From Ruminococcus sp. (lineage in GTDB: Bacteria; Bacillota; Clostridia; Oscillospirales; Ruminococcaceae), in assembly GCA_021770655.1 (NCBI GenBank), contig JAETQO010000010.1, positions 1 to 55,808 on the forward strand: a DNA stretch of 55,808 nt, given 5' to 3'. The position numbers and the translations under genes are program-made. The notes under the pieces were generated by a model. It was not told where the DNA came from. It made no database searches and was given only the letters and a program-made list of their open reading frames with translations. Below, one piece after another: positions 8,719-18,447 of the stretch (the stretch's first letter is position 1; each line of letters opens with the position of its first letter).

Positions 8719-9347
8719 TGACCAAAATAAAGATCTGCGGTATGCAAAGGATTGAAGATATACAATACGTCAACAAATACCGTCCGGACTATGCCGGATT
8801 CATCTTATCCGAGGGATTCGGCAGAACTGTAGTATTGAACACATTCTGCAAGCTTGACAGCTATCTTGACAAAGATATAAAACGTGTAGGCGTGTTTGTA
8901 AACGAGCCTATAGAAAATATTCTTAAATATTATGCGGAAAAGCTTAACGTTATTCAGCTTCACGGTAACGAAGACAGAGAATACATCGAAAGGCTGAAAA
9001 GCTTATGCAGGTGTGAAATATGGAAAGCCGTTAGGGCTAAAACTCCGGAAGATATTATAAACGCTGAAAAGCTTGGCGCCGACAGACTGCTTATTGACAG
9101 CTATGTAAAAGGCAAAGTCGGCGGAACGGGTACGAAAGCAGATTTTAATATAATAAAAACTGCCGCACCGCAGGATAAATTTATGCTTGCAGGAGGGCTT
9201 GACAAAAATAATATTCTTTCAGCAATTGACGAATTGCACCCGTATGGGGTTGATTTGTCAAGCTCTGTAGAAACTAACGGTTTCAAAGACAAAGAAAAAA
9301 TACGCGAGATTATTTCCATAGTAAGAGGAGGAAATGATAATGGATAA
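8718..9347 (+). CDS. trpF: Phosphoribosylanthranilate isomerase
   Basis: A 209-residue TIM-barrel enzyme that converts PRA to CdRP, the step before TrpC. It starts with KIKICGMQ, containing the catalytic Cys of the KICG motif, and has [22 protein letters not shown] with the catalytic Asp, [10 protein letters not shown] and LAGGLDKNN phosphate-binding segments. It overlaps trpC by 1 nt, and its 3' end overlaps the start of trpB. Confidence 0.95.
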   Translation: MTKIKICGMQRIEDIQYVNKYRPDYAGFILSEGFGRTVVLNTFCKLDSYLDKDIKRVGVFVNEPIENILKYYAEKLNVIQLHGNEDREYIERLKSLCRCEIWKAVRAKTPEDIINAEKLGADRLLIDSYVKGKVGGTGTKADFNIIKTAAPQDKFMLAGGLDKNNILSAIDELHPYGVDLSSSVETNGFKDKEKIREIISIVRGGNDNG

Positions 9348-10530
9348 AATCGGACGCTTTGGCGAATTCGGCGGACAGTATGTTCCTGAAACGGTAATGA
9401 CTGCTGTTCACGAACTCGAAGAAGCATACAATAAATACAAAGATGACCCAGACTTCAACAAGGAACTGCAGTCGCTTTATCATGATTACGCAAACAGACC
9501 GTCTATGCTTTACTATGCCGAGAAGATGACAAAAGATCTCGGCGGAGCCAAAGTTTATATCAAGCGCGAAGATCTTAACCACACGGGCGCGCATAAGATA
9601 AACAATGTTCTCGGACAGATACTTTTGGCAAAGAAAATGGGAAAAAGGAGGGTCATTGCGGAAACGGGAGCAGGCCAGCACGGTGTTGCTACCGCTACTG
9701 TGTGCGCATTAATGGGTCTTGAATGCGAAGTTTATATGGGAAAAACCGATATGGAAAGACAATCGCTTAACGTATACCGCATGAATTTGCTTGGCGCTAA
9801 GGTGACCGGCGTAAACAGCGGTACTTCTACGCTTAAAGATGCGATCAACGAAGCGTTCAGAGATTGGTGTTCAAATATCGATACAACATTCTACTGCATC
9901 GGTTCAGTTATGGGACCGCATCCATATCCGACAATGGTAAGAGATTTTCAGAAAGTGATAAGCGCCGAGATCAAATCACAGCTTATGGAAAAAGAAGGCA
10001 AGCTTCCTGATGCAGTTTTCGCTTGCGTTGGCGGCGGATCAAACGCAATGGGCGCTTTCTATAATTTCATTGATGACAAGAGCGTAAGGCTTATCGGTGC
10101 TGAAGCGGCAGGCAGAGGAATAGACACGCCCGATCACGCGGCAACTGTTGCAAAAGGCTCGGTCGGTATTTTCCATGGAATGAAATCTTTATTTCTTCAG
10201 AATGAATACGGACAGATTGACCCCGTTTACTCTATTTCAGCGGGGCTGGACTACCCCGGCGTAGGACCTGAGCACGCTTATCTTAATTCGATAGGCAGAG
10301 CCGAATATGTTGATATTACAGATAAAGAAGCTGTTCATGCTTTTGAATATCTTTCCAAAACAGAGGGTATTATTCCTGCTATCGAATCTTCTCACGCTGT
10401 AGCCGCGGCGCTAAAAATTATTCCCAATATGGATAAAAAACAGATCGCTGTTATCAATCTTTCGGGTCGTGGCGATAAGGACGTTTATTCCATTGCAAGG
10501 TACAGGGGGGTCAATATCAATGAAGAATAG
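9340..10530 (+). CDS. trpB: Tryptophan synthase beta chain
   Basis: A 396-residue PLP enzyme that condenses indole with serine. It begins [17 protein letters not shown] as TrpB1 proteins do, and has the PLP lysine in HTGAHKINN (Lys86), GAGQHG, the phosphate-binding GGGSNAMG loop, and GVGPEHAYL. Two in-frame ATGs exist at 9334 and 9340. GGAGG at 9327-9331 is only 2 nt from the first but 8 nt from the second, so 9340 is preferred. The gene overlaps trpF by 8 nt. Confidence 0.96.
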   Translation: MDKIGRFGEFGGQYVPETVMTAVHELEEAYNKYKDDPDFNKELQSLYHDYANRPSMLYYAEKMTKDLGGAKVYIKREDLNHTGAHKINNVLGQILLAKKMGKRRVIAETGAGQHGVATATVCALMGLECEVYMGKTDMERQSLNVYRMNLLGAKVTGVNSGTSTLKDAINEAFRDWCSNIDTTFYCIGSVMGPHPYPTMVRDFQKVISAEIKSQLMEKEGKLPDAVFACVGGGSNAMGAFYNFIDDKSVRLIGAEAAGRGIDTPDHAATVAKGSVGIFHGMKSLFLQNEYGQIDPVYSISAGLDYPGVGPEHAYLNSIGRAEYVDITDKEAVHAFEYLSKTEGIIPAIESSHAVAAALKIIPNMDKKQIAVINLSGRGDKDVYSIARYRGVNINEE

Positions 10531-11311
10531 AATTGACAGTTGTTTTGAACAGCTGAAAGCCAAGAATAAAAAGGCTCTTATCACTTTTATAACAGCCGGC
10601 GATCCGGACATGACCGTTACAGAAAAAAATATAATGGAAATGCTCGATAACGGTTCGGATATTATTGAGATAGGCGTGCCTTTTTCAGATCCGATCGCAG
10701 AAGGCACGACCATACAAAAGGCTTCTCTTCGCGCCTTGAGCGGCGGAACAAACCTTGATATAATTTTTGATATGGTTCGGAATTTAAGAAAGCAAACTCA
10801 AAAGCCGCTGGTGCTTATGATGTATGTAAATACGATTTTTAAGTTTGGAACGGAAAAGTTCTTCGGTCTATGCAAGGAATGTGAGATAGACGGAGTTATC
10901 GTTCCCGACCTGCCTTTTGAAGAACGTGACGAGATTCAAGCATATGCCGACCAAAACGACATTTACAATATTTATCTTGTTTCACCGACATCTCATGAGA
11001 GAATTGAAATGATTTCCAAAGAGGCAAAGGGCTTTCTGTATATTGTATCTTCTCTTGGCGTTACAGGAACAAGAGAAAAAATCACCACCGATCTAAATTA
11101 CCTCCTTGAACCTATCAGAAACGGAAATCATTGTCCGTGTTGTATAGGTTTCGGTATTTCAGACGGTGAACAGGCTAAAAAAATCGCTGATTACTGCGAC
11201 GGTGCGATTATGGGCAGTGCTATTGTAGAAATAGTAGAAAAGTACGGAAAGGACTCCCCTGTTCATGTAGGTGAATTTATAAGATCCGTTCGGAATACTT
11301 TGGACAATTGA
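10520..11311 (+). CDS. trpA: Tryptophan synthase alpha chain
   Basis: A 263-residue TIM barrel that releases indole from indole-3-glycerol phosphate and channels it to TrpB. The catalytic Glu is in EIGVPFSDP (Glu50). The position of the second catalytic acid, Asp60 in E. coli, is occupied by Glu61 in SDPIAEG, a variant that I believe occurs in other Clostridia. [11 protein letters not shown] and the SSLGVTGTR phosphate loop are present. The start at 10520, inside the end of trpB (11-nt overlap), follows GGGGGG at 10504-10510; a longer reading from 10469 would lie deeper in trpB. A strong terminator follows. Confidence 0.95.
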   Translation: MKNRIDSCFEQLKAKNKKALITFITAGDPDMTVTEKNIMEMLDNGSDIIEIGVPFSDPIAEGTTIQKASLRALSGGTNLDIIFDMVRNLRKQTQKPLVLMMYVNTIFKFGTEKFFGLCKECEIDGVIVPDLPFEERDEIQAYADQNDIYNIYLVSPTSHERIEMISKEAKGFLYIVSSLGVTGTREKITTDLNYLLEPIRNGNHCPCCIGFGISDGEQAKKIADYCDGAIMGSAIVEIVEKYGKDSPVHVGEFIRSVRNTLDN

Positions 11312-11318
11312 AAATAAA

Positions 11319-11355
11319 AATGCGAAAGACTCAAAAGAAGTCCTTCGCATTTTTT
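11319..11355. terminator. Bidirectional terminator after trpA
   Basis: AATGCGAAAGACT pairs with AGTCCTTCGCATT with one mismatch around a CAAAAGA loop. T6 follows on plus, and an A-rich stretch serves the minus strand for the convergent lipoprotein gene. Confidence 0.9.
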
Positions 11356-11360
11356 GATTA

Positions 11361-12788
11361 TTATCCGTTTTTCTTGTTAAATTCAACAACCGACTTGTTT
11401 ATAGTATTAAGCTCGGAATCGATCGTTGCCGAATACGTTTCTCTGAGCTCAGTCCATGAGAACTGCTTGCCGTCATCATCAGACTTGTTAGTATACTCAT
11501 AAAGCTTTCTGGTTACACAGTTTCCGTCCTCGTTTGCATTATCGTCAGACATGGTAGAGGAAATACCGTAGCCATAGTCAAATACCTGTTTATATTCATT
11601 GGAAGAACAATCAACAAATACCTGATACATATCTTCTGTCCAGTTAGGATTTGCATTGAGGAATTTTTCTTTGCCGTTTTCCTGATAAGTTTCATCAGTG
11701 GCCGCCATTCTACAGCATTCATACCAGCACTTGACAGCTTCGTTTGCTGTCGAACCCCTTACCCACATATATGCGAGCATATCTGATGTCATGTACTTTT
11801 CGTCTGTGTTCGGATCAGACGGAACAGGTACGACTCTCCATGTATCAGATTCGGAAGGACCGTTATTGCCGGTCATTGCCCATGTACCCATGCAGTAGAA
11901 CAAAAGATTTCCGTCTTTAAGAGCTTGCTTGGCATTTCCAAGCCACTCTGTATTAACATATCCGTTTTTGCCTATATCATAAAGAAGATCCTCAGCTCTT
12001 TCGATATCCGGATCGTTTATATTGCTGGTAAACTGTTCTCCGTCATAGTTGACCATAGTTTTTCCTGTCTGCTGAATCAGCTGAGTCTGGAACCAGCCGT
12101 TGATACCGAATCTTTCGGTGTCGGCAGGAGCATTGCTTACAAATTCAGACATCATGTCATACCATGTATTCCAATTCCATTCTCCGTCAAGATACAGCTC
12201 ATAAGGATCGTCAAGACCCTCGGCGTCAATGACATCTTGATCATACATCATAAGGGTGCCTACAGTAAATTTAATAGGAGCAACATAATGCTTTCCGCCC
12301 ATAGTAAACTGCTCGGCATTCTCTTTTACATCTGCCCAAAGGGGATCGTCAAAATTTACTATATCATCAACAGGCTGATACATATCCTTTAGAACCTGTG
12401 CAGGGAAAGCCATCCATTCATACTTGAATATATCAGGAACATTCTGCTGCGCCATTATAGCGCTGGCAAGCTGATCAAACTTCTCACTGTCTGTAACCCT
12501 CGTATACTCAACCTTGCCGCCTTTATTATTGAACAAAGTCATTTCAACGGTCTTATCTTCACCCTTCTTTTCATCAGGGTTCAGATCATATGTACCCATC
12601 CATCTGATCGTTTTCTGCGCATCATCCGGAATATTCTCGATCTCTTTCGTATCGTCAACAGCAACCTTTTTAACAGTAGATACCTTGGAACTGCTGTCGC
12701 CTGTAGAGGAACAGCCGGCTACCGCTAAAGCAGAAGTAAGAGCAACGATCAAAGCCAACGATCTCTTAATTTTAATCATAACTTTCAC
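11361..12788 (-). CDS. Extracellular solute-binding lipoprotein (family 1)
   Basis: A 475-residue secreted lipoprotein of the family 1 (sugar-type) ABC solute-binding proteins. The signal peptide (about 1-25) ends in a lipobox AVAGC, followed by a Ser-rich spacer. The mature part has the usual two-lobe composition rich in Trp and Tyr, for example WNWNTWYDMMSEF and YCMGTWAMTGNNGPSES. No permease or ATPase gene is adjacent, so it is an orphan that must use a transporter encoded elsewhere. The start is GTG at 12788 or ATG at 12779, with GAAAGG upstream. Expression likely responds to catabolites, because a cre-like operator overlaps its promoter. Confidence 0.85.
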   Translation of the reverse strand: MKVMIKIKRSLALIVALTSALAVAGCSSTGDSSSKVSTVKKVAVDDTKEIENIPDDAQKTIRWMGTYDLNPDEKKGEDKTVEMTLFNNKGGKVEYTRVTDSEKFDQLASAIMAQQNVPDIFKYEWMAFPAQVLKDMYQPVDDIVNFDDPLWADVKENAEQFTMGGKHYVAPIKFTVGTLMMYDQDVIDAEGLDDPYELYLDGEWNWNTWYDMMSEFVSNAPADTERFGINGWFQTQLIQQTGKTMVNYDGEQFTSNINDPDIERAEDLLYDIGKNGYVNTEWLGNAKQALKDGNLLFYCMGTWAMTGNNGPSESDTWRVVPVPSDPNTDEKYMTSDMLAYMWVRGSTANEAVKCWYECCRMAATDETYQENGKEKFLNANPNWTEDMYQVFVDCSSNEYKQVFDYGYGISSTMSDDNANEDGNCVTRKLYEYTNKSDDDGKQFSWTELRETYSATIDSELNTINKSVVEFNKKNG

Positions 12789-12856
12789 AAACCTTTCAAA
12801 ATATTTTTTCAGAAAGCTAAAATAAGCCCCGAAATTAAAGAGATATTTACTTATAA

Positions 12857-12885
12857 ATTATAAAACTTTATGTAAACGTTGTCAA
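12857..12885 (-). promoter_or_regulatory. Promoter with overlapping cre-like operator
   Basis: On the minus strand, TTGACA (12885-12880), a 17-bp spacer and TATAAT (12862-12857) form a perfect promoter for the lipoprotein gene. TGTAAACGTTGTCA at 12871-12884 fits the CcpA consensus TGWAANCGNTNWCA at every position and overlaps the -35. A bound LacI/CcpA-type regulator would block polymerase. The regulator itself is not in the window. Confidence 0.75.
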
Positions 12886-12980
12886 TATTCATTTTTAACA
12901 AAGAGAAATCTATTCTTTGTGTATTTTAGATATTTCAAAAAGAAAATATGCAAAGAAATTAACATAAAAACGATTAAGTA

Positions 12981-13009
12981 TTGAAAAACAATAAATAATA
13001 TTGTATAAT
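12981..13009 (+). promoter_or_regulatory. SigA promoter of rnhA
   Basis: TTGAAA (12981-12986), a 17-bp spacer and TATAAT (13004-13009). It leaves a leader of about 80 nt containing a small imperfect hairpin (GACAACAC with GTATTGTC). Confidence 0.75.
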
Positions 13010-13096
13010 ATATCTGTATTTTAATCAGGACAACACTGTGCAATCTTTATACGGTATTGTCTTGACAAAACTGAATGCTCAGGAGAGAAATTTATA

Positions 13097-13540
13097 ATGA
13101 AAAAAATCCAGATTTATACCGACGGTGCCTGTTCAGGCAATCCGGGTCCCGGCGGCTACGGCGTGATATTAAAATATAATGAAAATGTAAAGGAGCTTTG
13201 GGGCGGTGAAGCCGAAACCACAAATAATCGTATGGAATTAACCGCTGTGATTACTGCCCTTTCAGCGTTAAAAGAACCTTGCGAAGTGGAGCTTTACAGC
13301 GATTCAAAGTATATTATCGACGCAGTCACTAAAGGTTGGGCGCGCAAGTGGAAATCGAATAATTGGATCAAGCCGGACAAAAAGAAAGCGCTCAACTCTG
13401 ATTTATGGGAAAAGCTTTTAGCCTTATTGGAAATCCACAAGGTAAATTTCATTTGGGTCAAAGGTCACGCCGGTCACCCTGAAAACGAACGATGCGACCA
13501 ACTTGCGGTCATGGGTTCAAAGCAGTTTAATAAAATTTAA
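13097..13540 (+). CDS. rnhA: Ribonuclease HI
   Basis: A 147-residue RNase HI that cuts the RNA strand of RNA-DNA hybrids. All four acidic catalytic residues are visible: Asp9 in [16 protein letters not shown], Glu47 in NNRMELTA, Asp69 in YSDSKY and Asp134 in ERCDQLA, with the His of [11 protein letters not shown] at 124. The basic protrusion [10 protein letters not shown] is also present. Length and motifs match the E. coli enzyme closely. It has its own promoter, and GGAGAG lies before the ATG. Confidence 0.97.
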   Translation: MKKIQIYTDGACSGNPGPGGYGVILKYNENVKELWGGEAETTNNRMELTAVITALSALKEPCEVELYSDSKYIIDAVTKGWARKWKSNNWIKPDKKKALNSDLWEKLLALLEIHKVNFIWVKGHAGHPENERCDQLAVMGSKQFNKI

Positions 13541-13565
13541 TTTTTTGTTAACTCAAAAAAATCAC

Positions 13566-13594
13566 TTGAAATTTACTGAAAACCGATATATAAT
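13566..13594 (+). promoter_or_regulatory. SigA promoter of the nifS operon
   Basis: TTGAAA (13566-13571), a 17-bp spacer and TATAAT (13589-13594), about 40 bp before the nifS start. Confidence 0.75.
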
Positions 13595-13631
13595 AATTAT
13601 GATAAATTATATATGAAAGGTAGGATTTCAT

Positions 13632-14837
13632 TTGAAAAAAAGATTTGTATATGCGGACAACGCCGCAACAACAAAGGTGTCGCAAAAGGCTCTTAACGCC
13701 GCTCTGCCCTATTTTACTGAGCTATACGGAAATCCGTCAAGCATATATTCGCTTGGAATGAACTGCGCAAAAGCTGTTTTAAAAGCCAGAGAACAGGTTG
13801 CCGATGCGATCGGTGCAAAAGCAAATGAGATATATTTTACATCCGGCGGTTCGGAATCCGATAACTGGGCTATTCGCGGCTGTGCTAAGCTTGGTGAAAA
13901 GAAAGGCAAAAAGCATATAATTACGACTGCTTTTGAACATCACGCTGTTCTTCACACTTGTCGGTATCTTGAAAGTCTTGGCTTTGAAATAACATATCTT
14001 CCGATCAGCAATAAGGGTATCGTTACTGCAAGACAGGTTGAGGAGGCTATTCGTGAAGATACCTGTCTTGTCACAATTATGACAGCAAATAACGAGATCG
14101 GAACTATCCAGCCCGTCGCTGAGATCGGTGAAGTTTGTCATAAGCACGGCGTTTTATTTCATACTGATGCCGTACAGGCTGTCGGCAATATTGAGATCGA
14201 TGTCAATAAAATGAATATAGATCTGCTTTCTCTTTCGGGGCATAAGATTCACGCTCCCAAAGGCATAGGCGCATTGTATATCAGAACAGGAATTGCTTTG
14301 CCGAATCTGATTTACGGCGGCGCTCAGGAAAGGAACAGACGCGCGGGAACGGAAAACGTACCGTCTATAGTTGCTCTCGGCGTTGCGATTACTGATGCCG
14401 TAAAGGATATTACTGCCAAGAATGAAAAGGTAAGAAAGCTAAGGGACAAGCTCATTGACGGGATACTCAAGATTCCCGAAACCAGACTTAACGGCGACCG
14501 TGAGCAAAGGCTTGCGGGAAACGTCAACGTTTCGATAAGAGGCATTGAGGGTGAAAGCTTACTGCTTACTCTTGACCTTGAAGGGGTTGCCGCTTCGTCC
14601 GGTTCTGCCTGCACAAGCGGTTCTTTAGACCCGTCTCACGTTCTGCTTGCACTGGGACTTCCTCACGAAATTGCACACGGTTCATTACGACTTACAATCA
14701 ATGAGGAAAATACAGAAGAAGATATTGACTACATTTTACAGGTTCTGCCGCCTATTGTAAAGCGGCTCAGGAGTATGTCTCCGCTTTGGGAAAGAATTTG
14801 TAAGACCGAAAACATACACGATTATACGTTGGATTAA
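13632..14837 (+). CDS. nifS: Cysteine desulfurase (NifS/IscS family)
   Basis: A 401-residue PLP enzyme that takes sulfur from cysteine. It opens with YADNAATT, has [12 protein letters not shown], the His in [26 protein letters not shown], the PLP lysine in [12 protein letters not shown] (Lys205) and the persulfide cysteine in SGSACTSGS (Cys327). The start is a TTG with AAGGTAGG 7 nt upstream. It heads an operon with nifU and mnmA, so it can feed both Fe-S cluster assembly and tRNA thiolation. Confidence 0.95.
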   Translation: MKKRFVYADNAATTKVSQKALNAALPYFTELYGNPSSIYSLGMNCAKAVLKAREQVADAIGAKANEIYFTSGGSESDNWAIRGCAKLGEKKGKKHIITTAFEHHAVLHTCRYLESLGFEITYLPISNKGIVTARQVEEAIREDTCLVTIMTANNEIGTIQPVAEIGEVCHKHGVLFHTDAVQAVGNIEIDVNKMNIDLLSLSGHKIHAPKGIGALYIRTGIALPNLIYGGAQERNRRAGTENVPSIVALGVAITDAVKDITAKNEKVRKLRDKLIDGILKIPETRLNGDREQRLAGNVNVSIRGIEGESLLLTLDLEGVAASSGSACTSGSLDPSHVLLALGLPHEIAHGSLRLTINEENTEEDIDYILQVLPPIVKRLRSMSPLWERICKTENIHDYTLD

Positions 14838-14847
14838 GGAGGATAAC

Positions 14848-15279
14848 ATGATATACAGTGAAAAAGTAATGGATCACTTTGCGCATCCGAGAAATGTCGG
14901 AGAAATTGAAGACGCAGACGGAATCGGCGAGGTTGGAAATGCCAAGTGCGGAGATATTATGAAAATGTACATCAAGGTAAACGACGGAGTTATCACTGAT
15001 GTTAAATTCAAAACCTTCGGCTGTGGGGCGGCTGTGGCTACTTCGTCAATTGCTACTGAAATGATAAAAGGTAAAAAGCTCGAAGAGGCTTTAAAGCTTA
15101 CAAATAAAGCAGTTGTCGAAGCCCTTGACGGACTTCCGCCGGCTAAACTTCATTGTTCAGTCCTTGCCGAAGAAGCAATGAAAGCCTCTATTTCAGATTA
15201 TTATAAGAGACAGGGAATCGATCCTGAACCGTTTGTAGGAAAACAGTCTGCGTGCGACTGTGAAAACTGCGATGTCTGA
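14848..15279 (+). CDS. nifU: Fe-S cluster scaffold protein (NifU/IscU N-domain)
   Basis: A 143-residue IscU-type scaffold with the three cluster ligands Cys34 (GNAKCGD), Cys59 (FGCGAA) and Cys103 (LHCSVLAEEA), and Asp36. It receives sulfur from NifS and passes on Fe-S clusters. The C-terminus adds a short Cys-rich tail (ACDCENCDV; Cys136, 138, 141), which is not part of the core fold. AAGGAGG precedes the ATG, and its last codons overlap mnmA. Confidence 0.94.
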   Translation: MIYSEKVMDHFAHPRNVGEIEDADGIGEVGNAKCGDIMKMYIKVNDGVITDVKFKTFGCGAAVATSSIATEMIKGKKLEEALKLTNKAVVEALDGLPPAKLHCSVLAEEAMKASISDYYKRQGIDPEPFVGKQSACDCENCDV

Positions 15280-16342
15280 TAGAGTTTTAGTCGCTATGAG
15301 CGGCGGAGTCGACAGCTCAGTTTCGGTCAAAATACTTTTGGACAAAGGCTATGACGTTGCAGGAGCGACCATGAAGCTTTACAGCAACGAAGACATAGGG
15401 CTTGAAAAAACAAAGACCTGCTGTTCTCTCAACGACGTTGAGGACGCAAGAACTGTGGCGTTTAAACTTGGAATAGATTTTCACGTTTTTAATTTCTCAG
15501 GGGATTTTAAGCGCTATGTTATAGATAACTTTGTTGACACATATTTATGCGGAGACACGCCTAATCCCTGCATAGAGTGCAACAAGCATTTAAAGTTCGG
15601 CAAATTTTACGACCGTGCAAAATTGCTGGGCTTTGATTATATCGCTACGGGACATTATGCCTTGATTGAACATAACGAGGTATCAGGAAGGTGGCTGTTA
15701 AAGCGTTCACCAGACAGATTGAAGGATCAAAGCTATGTTCTCTACGGTATGACTCAGGAACAGCTTGCGCACACTCTTTTCCCTGTCGGTGAAATGCAGA
15801 AAGACAAGATTCGAAATATTGCGGAAAACAATAAGCTGATAAACGCTGATAAGCCGGATTCGCAGGATATTTGTTTCATTCCGGACGGAGATTACGCAAG
15901 CTTTATCACAAGACGTTGCGGACCTCAGATTCCGGGTGATATTGTGTTATCCGACGGCACAAAGCTCGGTACTCACAAGGGGCTTATCAATTATACCGTC
16001 GGCCAGCGCAGAGGCGTAGGCGTATCCTATTGCGAACCGTTGTTTGTAATAAATAAGGATATGGAAAATAACCTCCTTGTTATGGGAACGGCGGAACAAG
16101 TTTACAGCGACAGGCTTATCGCCGGAAACGTGAACTTCATAGCGTTTGAAAAGCTTACCGCTCCTTTAAAATGCACAGCTCAAACCCGTTATCATCAAAA
16201 GGATGTGGAATGTACGATTTCCCCTATTGAAAACGGAAATGTGCTTGTAGTGTTTGAGAAACCTCATAAAGCTATCTCCAAGGGACAAGCCGTGGTATTC
16301 TACGACGGAGAATATGTTATTGGCGGCGGAACGATCATATAA
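15272..16342 (+). CDS. mnmA: tRNA-specific 2-thiouridylase
   Basis: A 356-residue enzyme that makes s2U34 in tRNA-Lys, Glu and Gln. The ATP PP-loop is SGGVDSS near the start, the first catalytic cysteine is in TPNPCIECN (Cys100), and the second is in DSQDICFIPDGDY. GQRRGVG marks the C-terminal beta-barrel region. The ATG at 15272, 8 nt inside nifU, is the usual family start; a GTG at 15260 adds four unneeded residues. Coupling with nifS in one operon matches the known need of MnmA for persulfide sulfur. A terminator follows. Confidence 0.96.
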   Translation: MSDRVLVAMSGGVDSSVSVKILLDKGYDVAGATMKLYSNEDIGLEKTKTCCSLNDVEDARTVAFKLGIDFHVFNFSGDFKRYVIDNFVDTYLCGDTPNPCIECNKHLKFGKFYDRAKLLGFDYIATGHYALIEHNEVSGRWLLKRSPDRLKDQSYVLYGMTQEQLAHTLFPVGEMQKDKIRNIAENNKLINADKPDSQDICFIPDGDYASFITRRCGPQIPGDIVLSDGTKLGTHKGLINYTVGQRRGVGVSYCEPLFVINKDMENNLLVMGTAEQVYSDRLIAGNVNFIAFEKLTAPLKCTAQTRYHQKDVECTISPIENGNVLVVFEKPHKAISKGQAVVFYDGEYVIGGGTII

Positions 16343-16347
16343 TTATA

Positions 16348-16384
16348 AAATCCTGATAGATCAATCAGTCTATCAGGATTTTTG
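16348..16384. terminator. Terminator after mnmA
   Basis: AAATCCTGATAGA pairs perfectly with TCTATCAGGATTT around an 8-nt loop. A T-run follows on plus and A-rich sequence lies on the other side, so it may also serve the convergent araC-type gene. Confidence 0.9.
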
Positions 16385-16400
16385 TCATCAAATATATAAA

Positions 16401-17231
16401 TTAACTTCCTGCTTTTTTGTGCAGTGAACGAAATTCTGCCGGCGAAAGCATTTCATGTTTTTTGAATACGGCGCAAAAATAACTGCAATCGTTATAGCCG
16501 ACCTCAGTTGCGATCTCATTAATGTTGAACTTATCTTCCAGAAGTAAAAGCTTGGCCTGCTGGATCCTTTTTCTTGCCAGATATTCAAAGGGTCTGAGAT
16601 TAAGACATTCCTTGAAAAGCCTGCAAAGATACTGCGGCGATAAATCTATAAGGCCGGCAAGTTCGACAAGGGTTAGTTCTTTCTGGAAGTTGCGGTCAAT
16701 ATAATCTATTACAGGCTGAAGCTGATTAAGCTTTTGACCGTCCTGACTGCCGTTCTGAAGATTTACAACTCTATGTAACTCAATGAGAAACTGATAAAGA
16801 TTTGCCGAACACTGATGTCCACAGTAATAATAATTGGTTTTCATAAGATAGAGTATCTTTTTAAAAATAGCGTCAACAGCATTTATATCGTTAATATGGA
16901 ATACTTTCGCCTTGTCAAGCTTGATATGATTTAACAGCGGCACAACTTCCCTGCCCTCAAAAGTGAGCCAATGCGTTTCCCAAATGTCGCCTACAGGATA
17001 ATACTCATGGGGTACTCGGGGCGGCAGATAAAACGCATCTCCGGGCTTTATATCATACTCCTGCCCCTCAAATTTAATATGACCCTGACCTCTTGTACAG
17101 TATATTATCTGATGATTTGGATAGCCTTCTTCCCTTATGAAGTGAAATTCCCTGTCTCTGGCGCCGACGCCGAGTACATACAAAGGCAGATTGACCTCGT
17201 CGCTCAGCACAGGATAATAATAATCGGTCAT
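16401..17231 (-). CDS. AraC family transcriptional regulator
   Basis: A 276-residue regulator. Residues about 20-100 are a cupin sensor domain (EGQEYDIKPGDAFYLPPRVPH), and the last 100 hold two helix-turn-helix units (LTLVELAGLIDLSPQYLCRLF and INEIATEVGYNDCSYFCAVFK) typical of sugar-responsive AraC proteins. The ATG at 17231 is chosen because AGAGAG lies about 9 nt before it; the longer start at 17267 has no ribosome-binding site. It is divergent from the GDSL hydrolase gene with back-to-back promoters, which may mean shared control. The target and ligand are unknown. Confidence 0.9.
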   Translation of the reverse strand: MTDYYYPVLSDEVNLPLYVLGVGARDREFHFIREEGYPNHQIIYCTRGQGHIKFEGQEYDIKPGDAFYLPPRVPHEYYPVGDIWETHWLTFEGREVVPLLNHIKLDKAKVFHINDINAVDAIFKKILYLMKTNYYYCGHQCSANLYQFLIELHRVVNLQNGSQDGQKLNQLQPVIDYIDRNFQKELTLVELAGLIDLSPQYLCRLFKECLNLRPFEYLARKRIQQAKLLLLEDKFNINEIATEVGYNDCSYFCAVFKKHEMLSPAEFRSLHKKAGS

Positions 17232-17312
17232 ACTGAATCTCTCTTTCTTATCAAATTCATATATCATTAGTTGTACGAATAATTTAATTTTGATTTCATA
17301 TTCTTTTATTAT

Positions 17313-17341
17313 ATATTATCACAACATAACAAAAAAGTCAA
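17313..17341 (-). promoter_or_regulatory. SigA promoter of the AraC-family gene
   Basis: On the minus strand, TTGACT (17341-17336), a 17-bp spacer and TAATAT (17318-17313). Confidence 0.65.
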
Positions 17342-17359
17342 GAAATTTCAAAAAATATG

Positions 17360-17388
17360 TTGTACAAACGAGATAAATGTGGTACAAT
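17360..17388 (+). promoter_or_regulatory. Promoter of the GDSL-NYN-yfcE operon
   Basis: TTGTAC (17360-17365), a 17-bp spacer and TACAAT (17383-17388). The -35 lies in the palindrome TTGTACAA (17360-17367), and GTTGTAC recurs beside the AraC gene near 17276, so these could be operator half-sites. Confidence 0.6.
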
Positions 17389-17436
17389 AATAAAAGATAT
17401 ATACGGCAGTAAGTGTTAAAATAAGGAGATGAGCAT

Positions 17437-18447
17437 ATGAAAATTAAAACAGCCGTTTTTCTGTTTATATTCTATATAGTTTCCATGTTCTCATCAACTG
17501 TTTGTTATGCAGAAACTATTGAACATGAGGTAAATGTTCCTCCTAAGATATTAGTGCTAGGCGATTCGATTGCGGCGGGCTATGGATTAGAAGGCTACAG
17601 CACCGACAGATATTCCTGTGATTCATATGCTAATATACTCCACAGGGAATATGACGAGGAGCTTTCAGAAAAATGCGGAAACAAGCTTATTAATTCTTCT
17701 GTAGTCGGGGATACTTCAGAACAGCTTCTGGAGCATTTGAAGAATAACGAATTTGACAAAGATTTAAAAGACAGTAATGCAGTCATTATTTCAATAGGCG
17801 GAAACGACATTTTAGGCTTTTTTATTGATTTTCTGATTAACGATCTCGGCGTAAATTCAGAAACGACCAAAGAAGAGCTTCTCGAAAAAACAAAGGATAT
17901 TATGGGAATAGCAATGGACATGAAAAGAATGTCCGACGATATGGACAGCGCCCTGAACGGATTCGGAGGCAGACTTAATGAGATCATTGAAAATATAAAA
18001 AGCAAAAGCAACGCGCAGATAATCGTGCAGACGCTTTATGATCCGTTAGCAGATTTTGACGAAGCCTTCATTTTCCAGAGTATGTCAAAAGATAAGATCT
18101 CACGGCTAAATAAGATTATAACCGATAATGCGGTAGATGAAAACGGCAATGAAAGATACCTTGTTGCTGATGTTTATACTGAATTTGACAGGCTAGGTAC
18201 ACGGCTTACTAACATTATGCAATATGATATTCACCCGAATGCCGACGGTCACACAATGATCGCCGCGTGTATCGATAAGGTCGTTAGGTCCAGAACATAT
18301 TCTTATGAAGAAACCGTACCCGACAAAAAAAACACTGCAAACAGTTTGCACACCGTACTTATCATATCCGGAACAGCCGGCGGTACAATCATCATTGCGG
18401 CTGTTGCATTACTTATTTCGCACAATAGGAAAGGACATAAAGTATGA
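17437..18447 (+). CDS. Membrane-anchored GDSL/SGNH esterase
   Basis: A 336-residue exported protein. A signal peptide (about 1-25, ending near CYAET) is followed by an SGNH hydrolase domain: block I ILVLGDSIAAGYG with Ser44, block III GGND with Asn123, and block V DIHPNADGH with the Asp/His pair. A hydrophobic segment (about 307-331) with a short basic tail anchors the C-terminus in the membrane, so the enzyme faces outside. It may deacylate cell-wall or dietary esters; the substrate is unknown. It overlaps the next gene by 4 nt (ATGA). Confidence 0.88.
   Translation: MKIKTAVFLFIFYIVSMFSSTVCYAETIEHEVNVPPKILVLGDSIAAGYGLEGYSTDRYSCDSYANILHREYDEELSEKCGNKLINSSVVGDTSEQLLEHLKNNEFDKDLKDSNAVIISIGGNDILGFFIDFLINDLGVNSETTKEELLEKTKDIMGIAMDMKRMSDDMDSALNGFGGRLNEIIENIKSKSNAQIIVQTLYDPLADFDEAFIFQSMSKDKISRLNKIITDNAVDENGNERYLVADVYTEFDRLGTRLTNIMQYDIHPNADGHTMIAACIDKVVRSRTYSYEETVPDKKNTANSLHTVLIISGTAGGTIIIAAVALLISHNRKGHKV

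Noticed and set aside
11925-12392. A 155-residue plus-strand frame opposite the solute-binding protein
   Set aside because: Antisense shadow of a clear lipoprotein gene; no ribosome-binding site or promoter.
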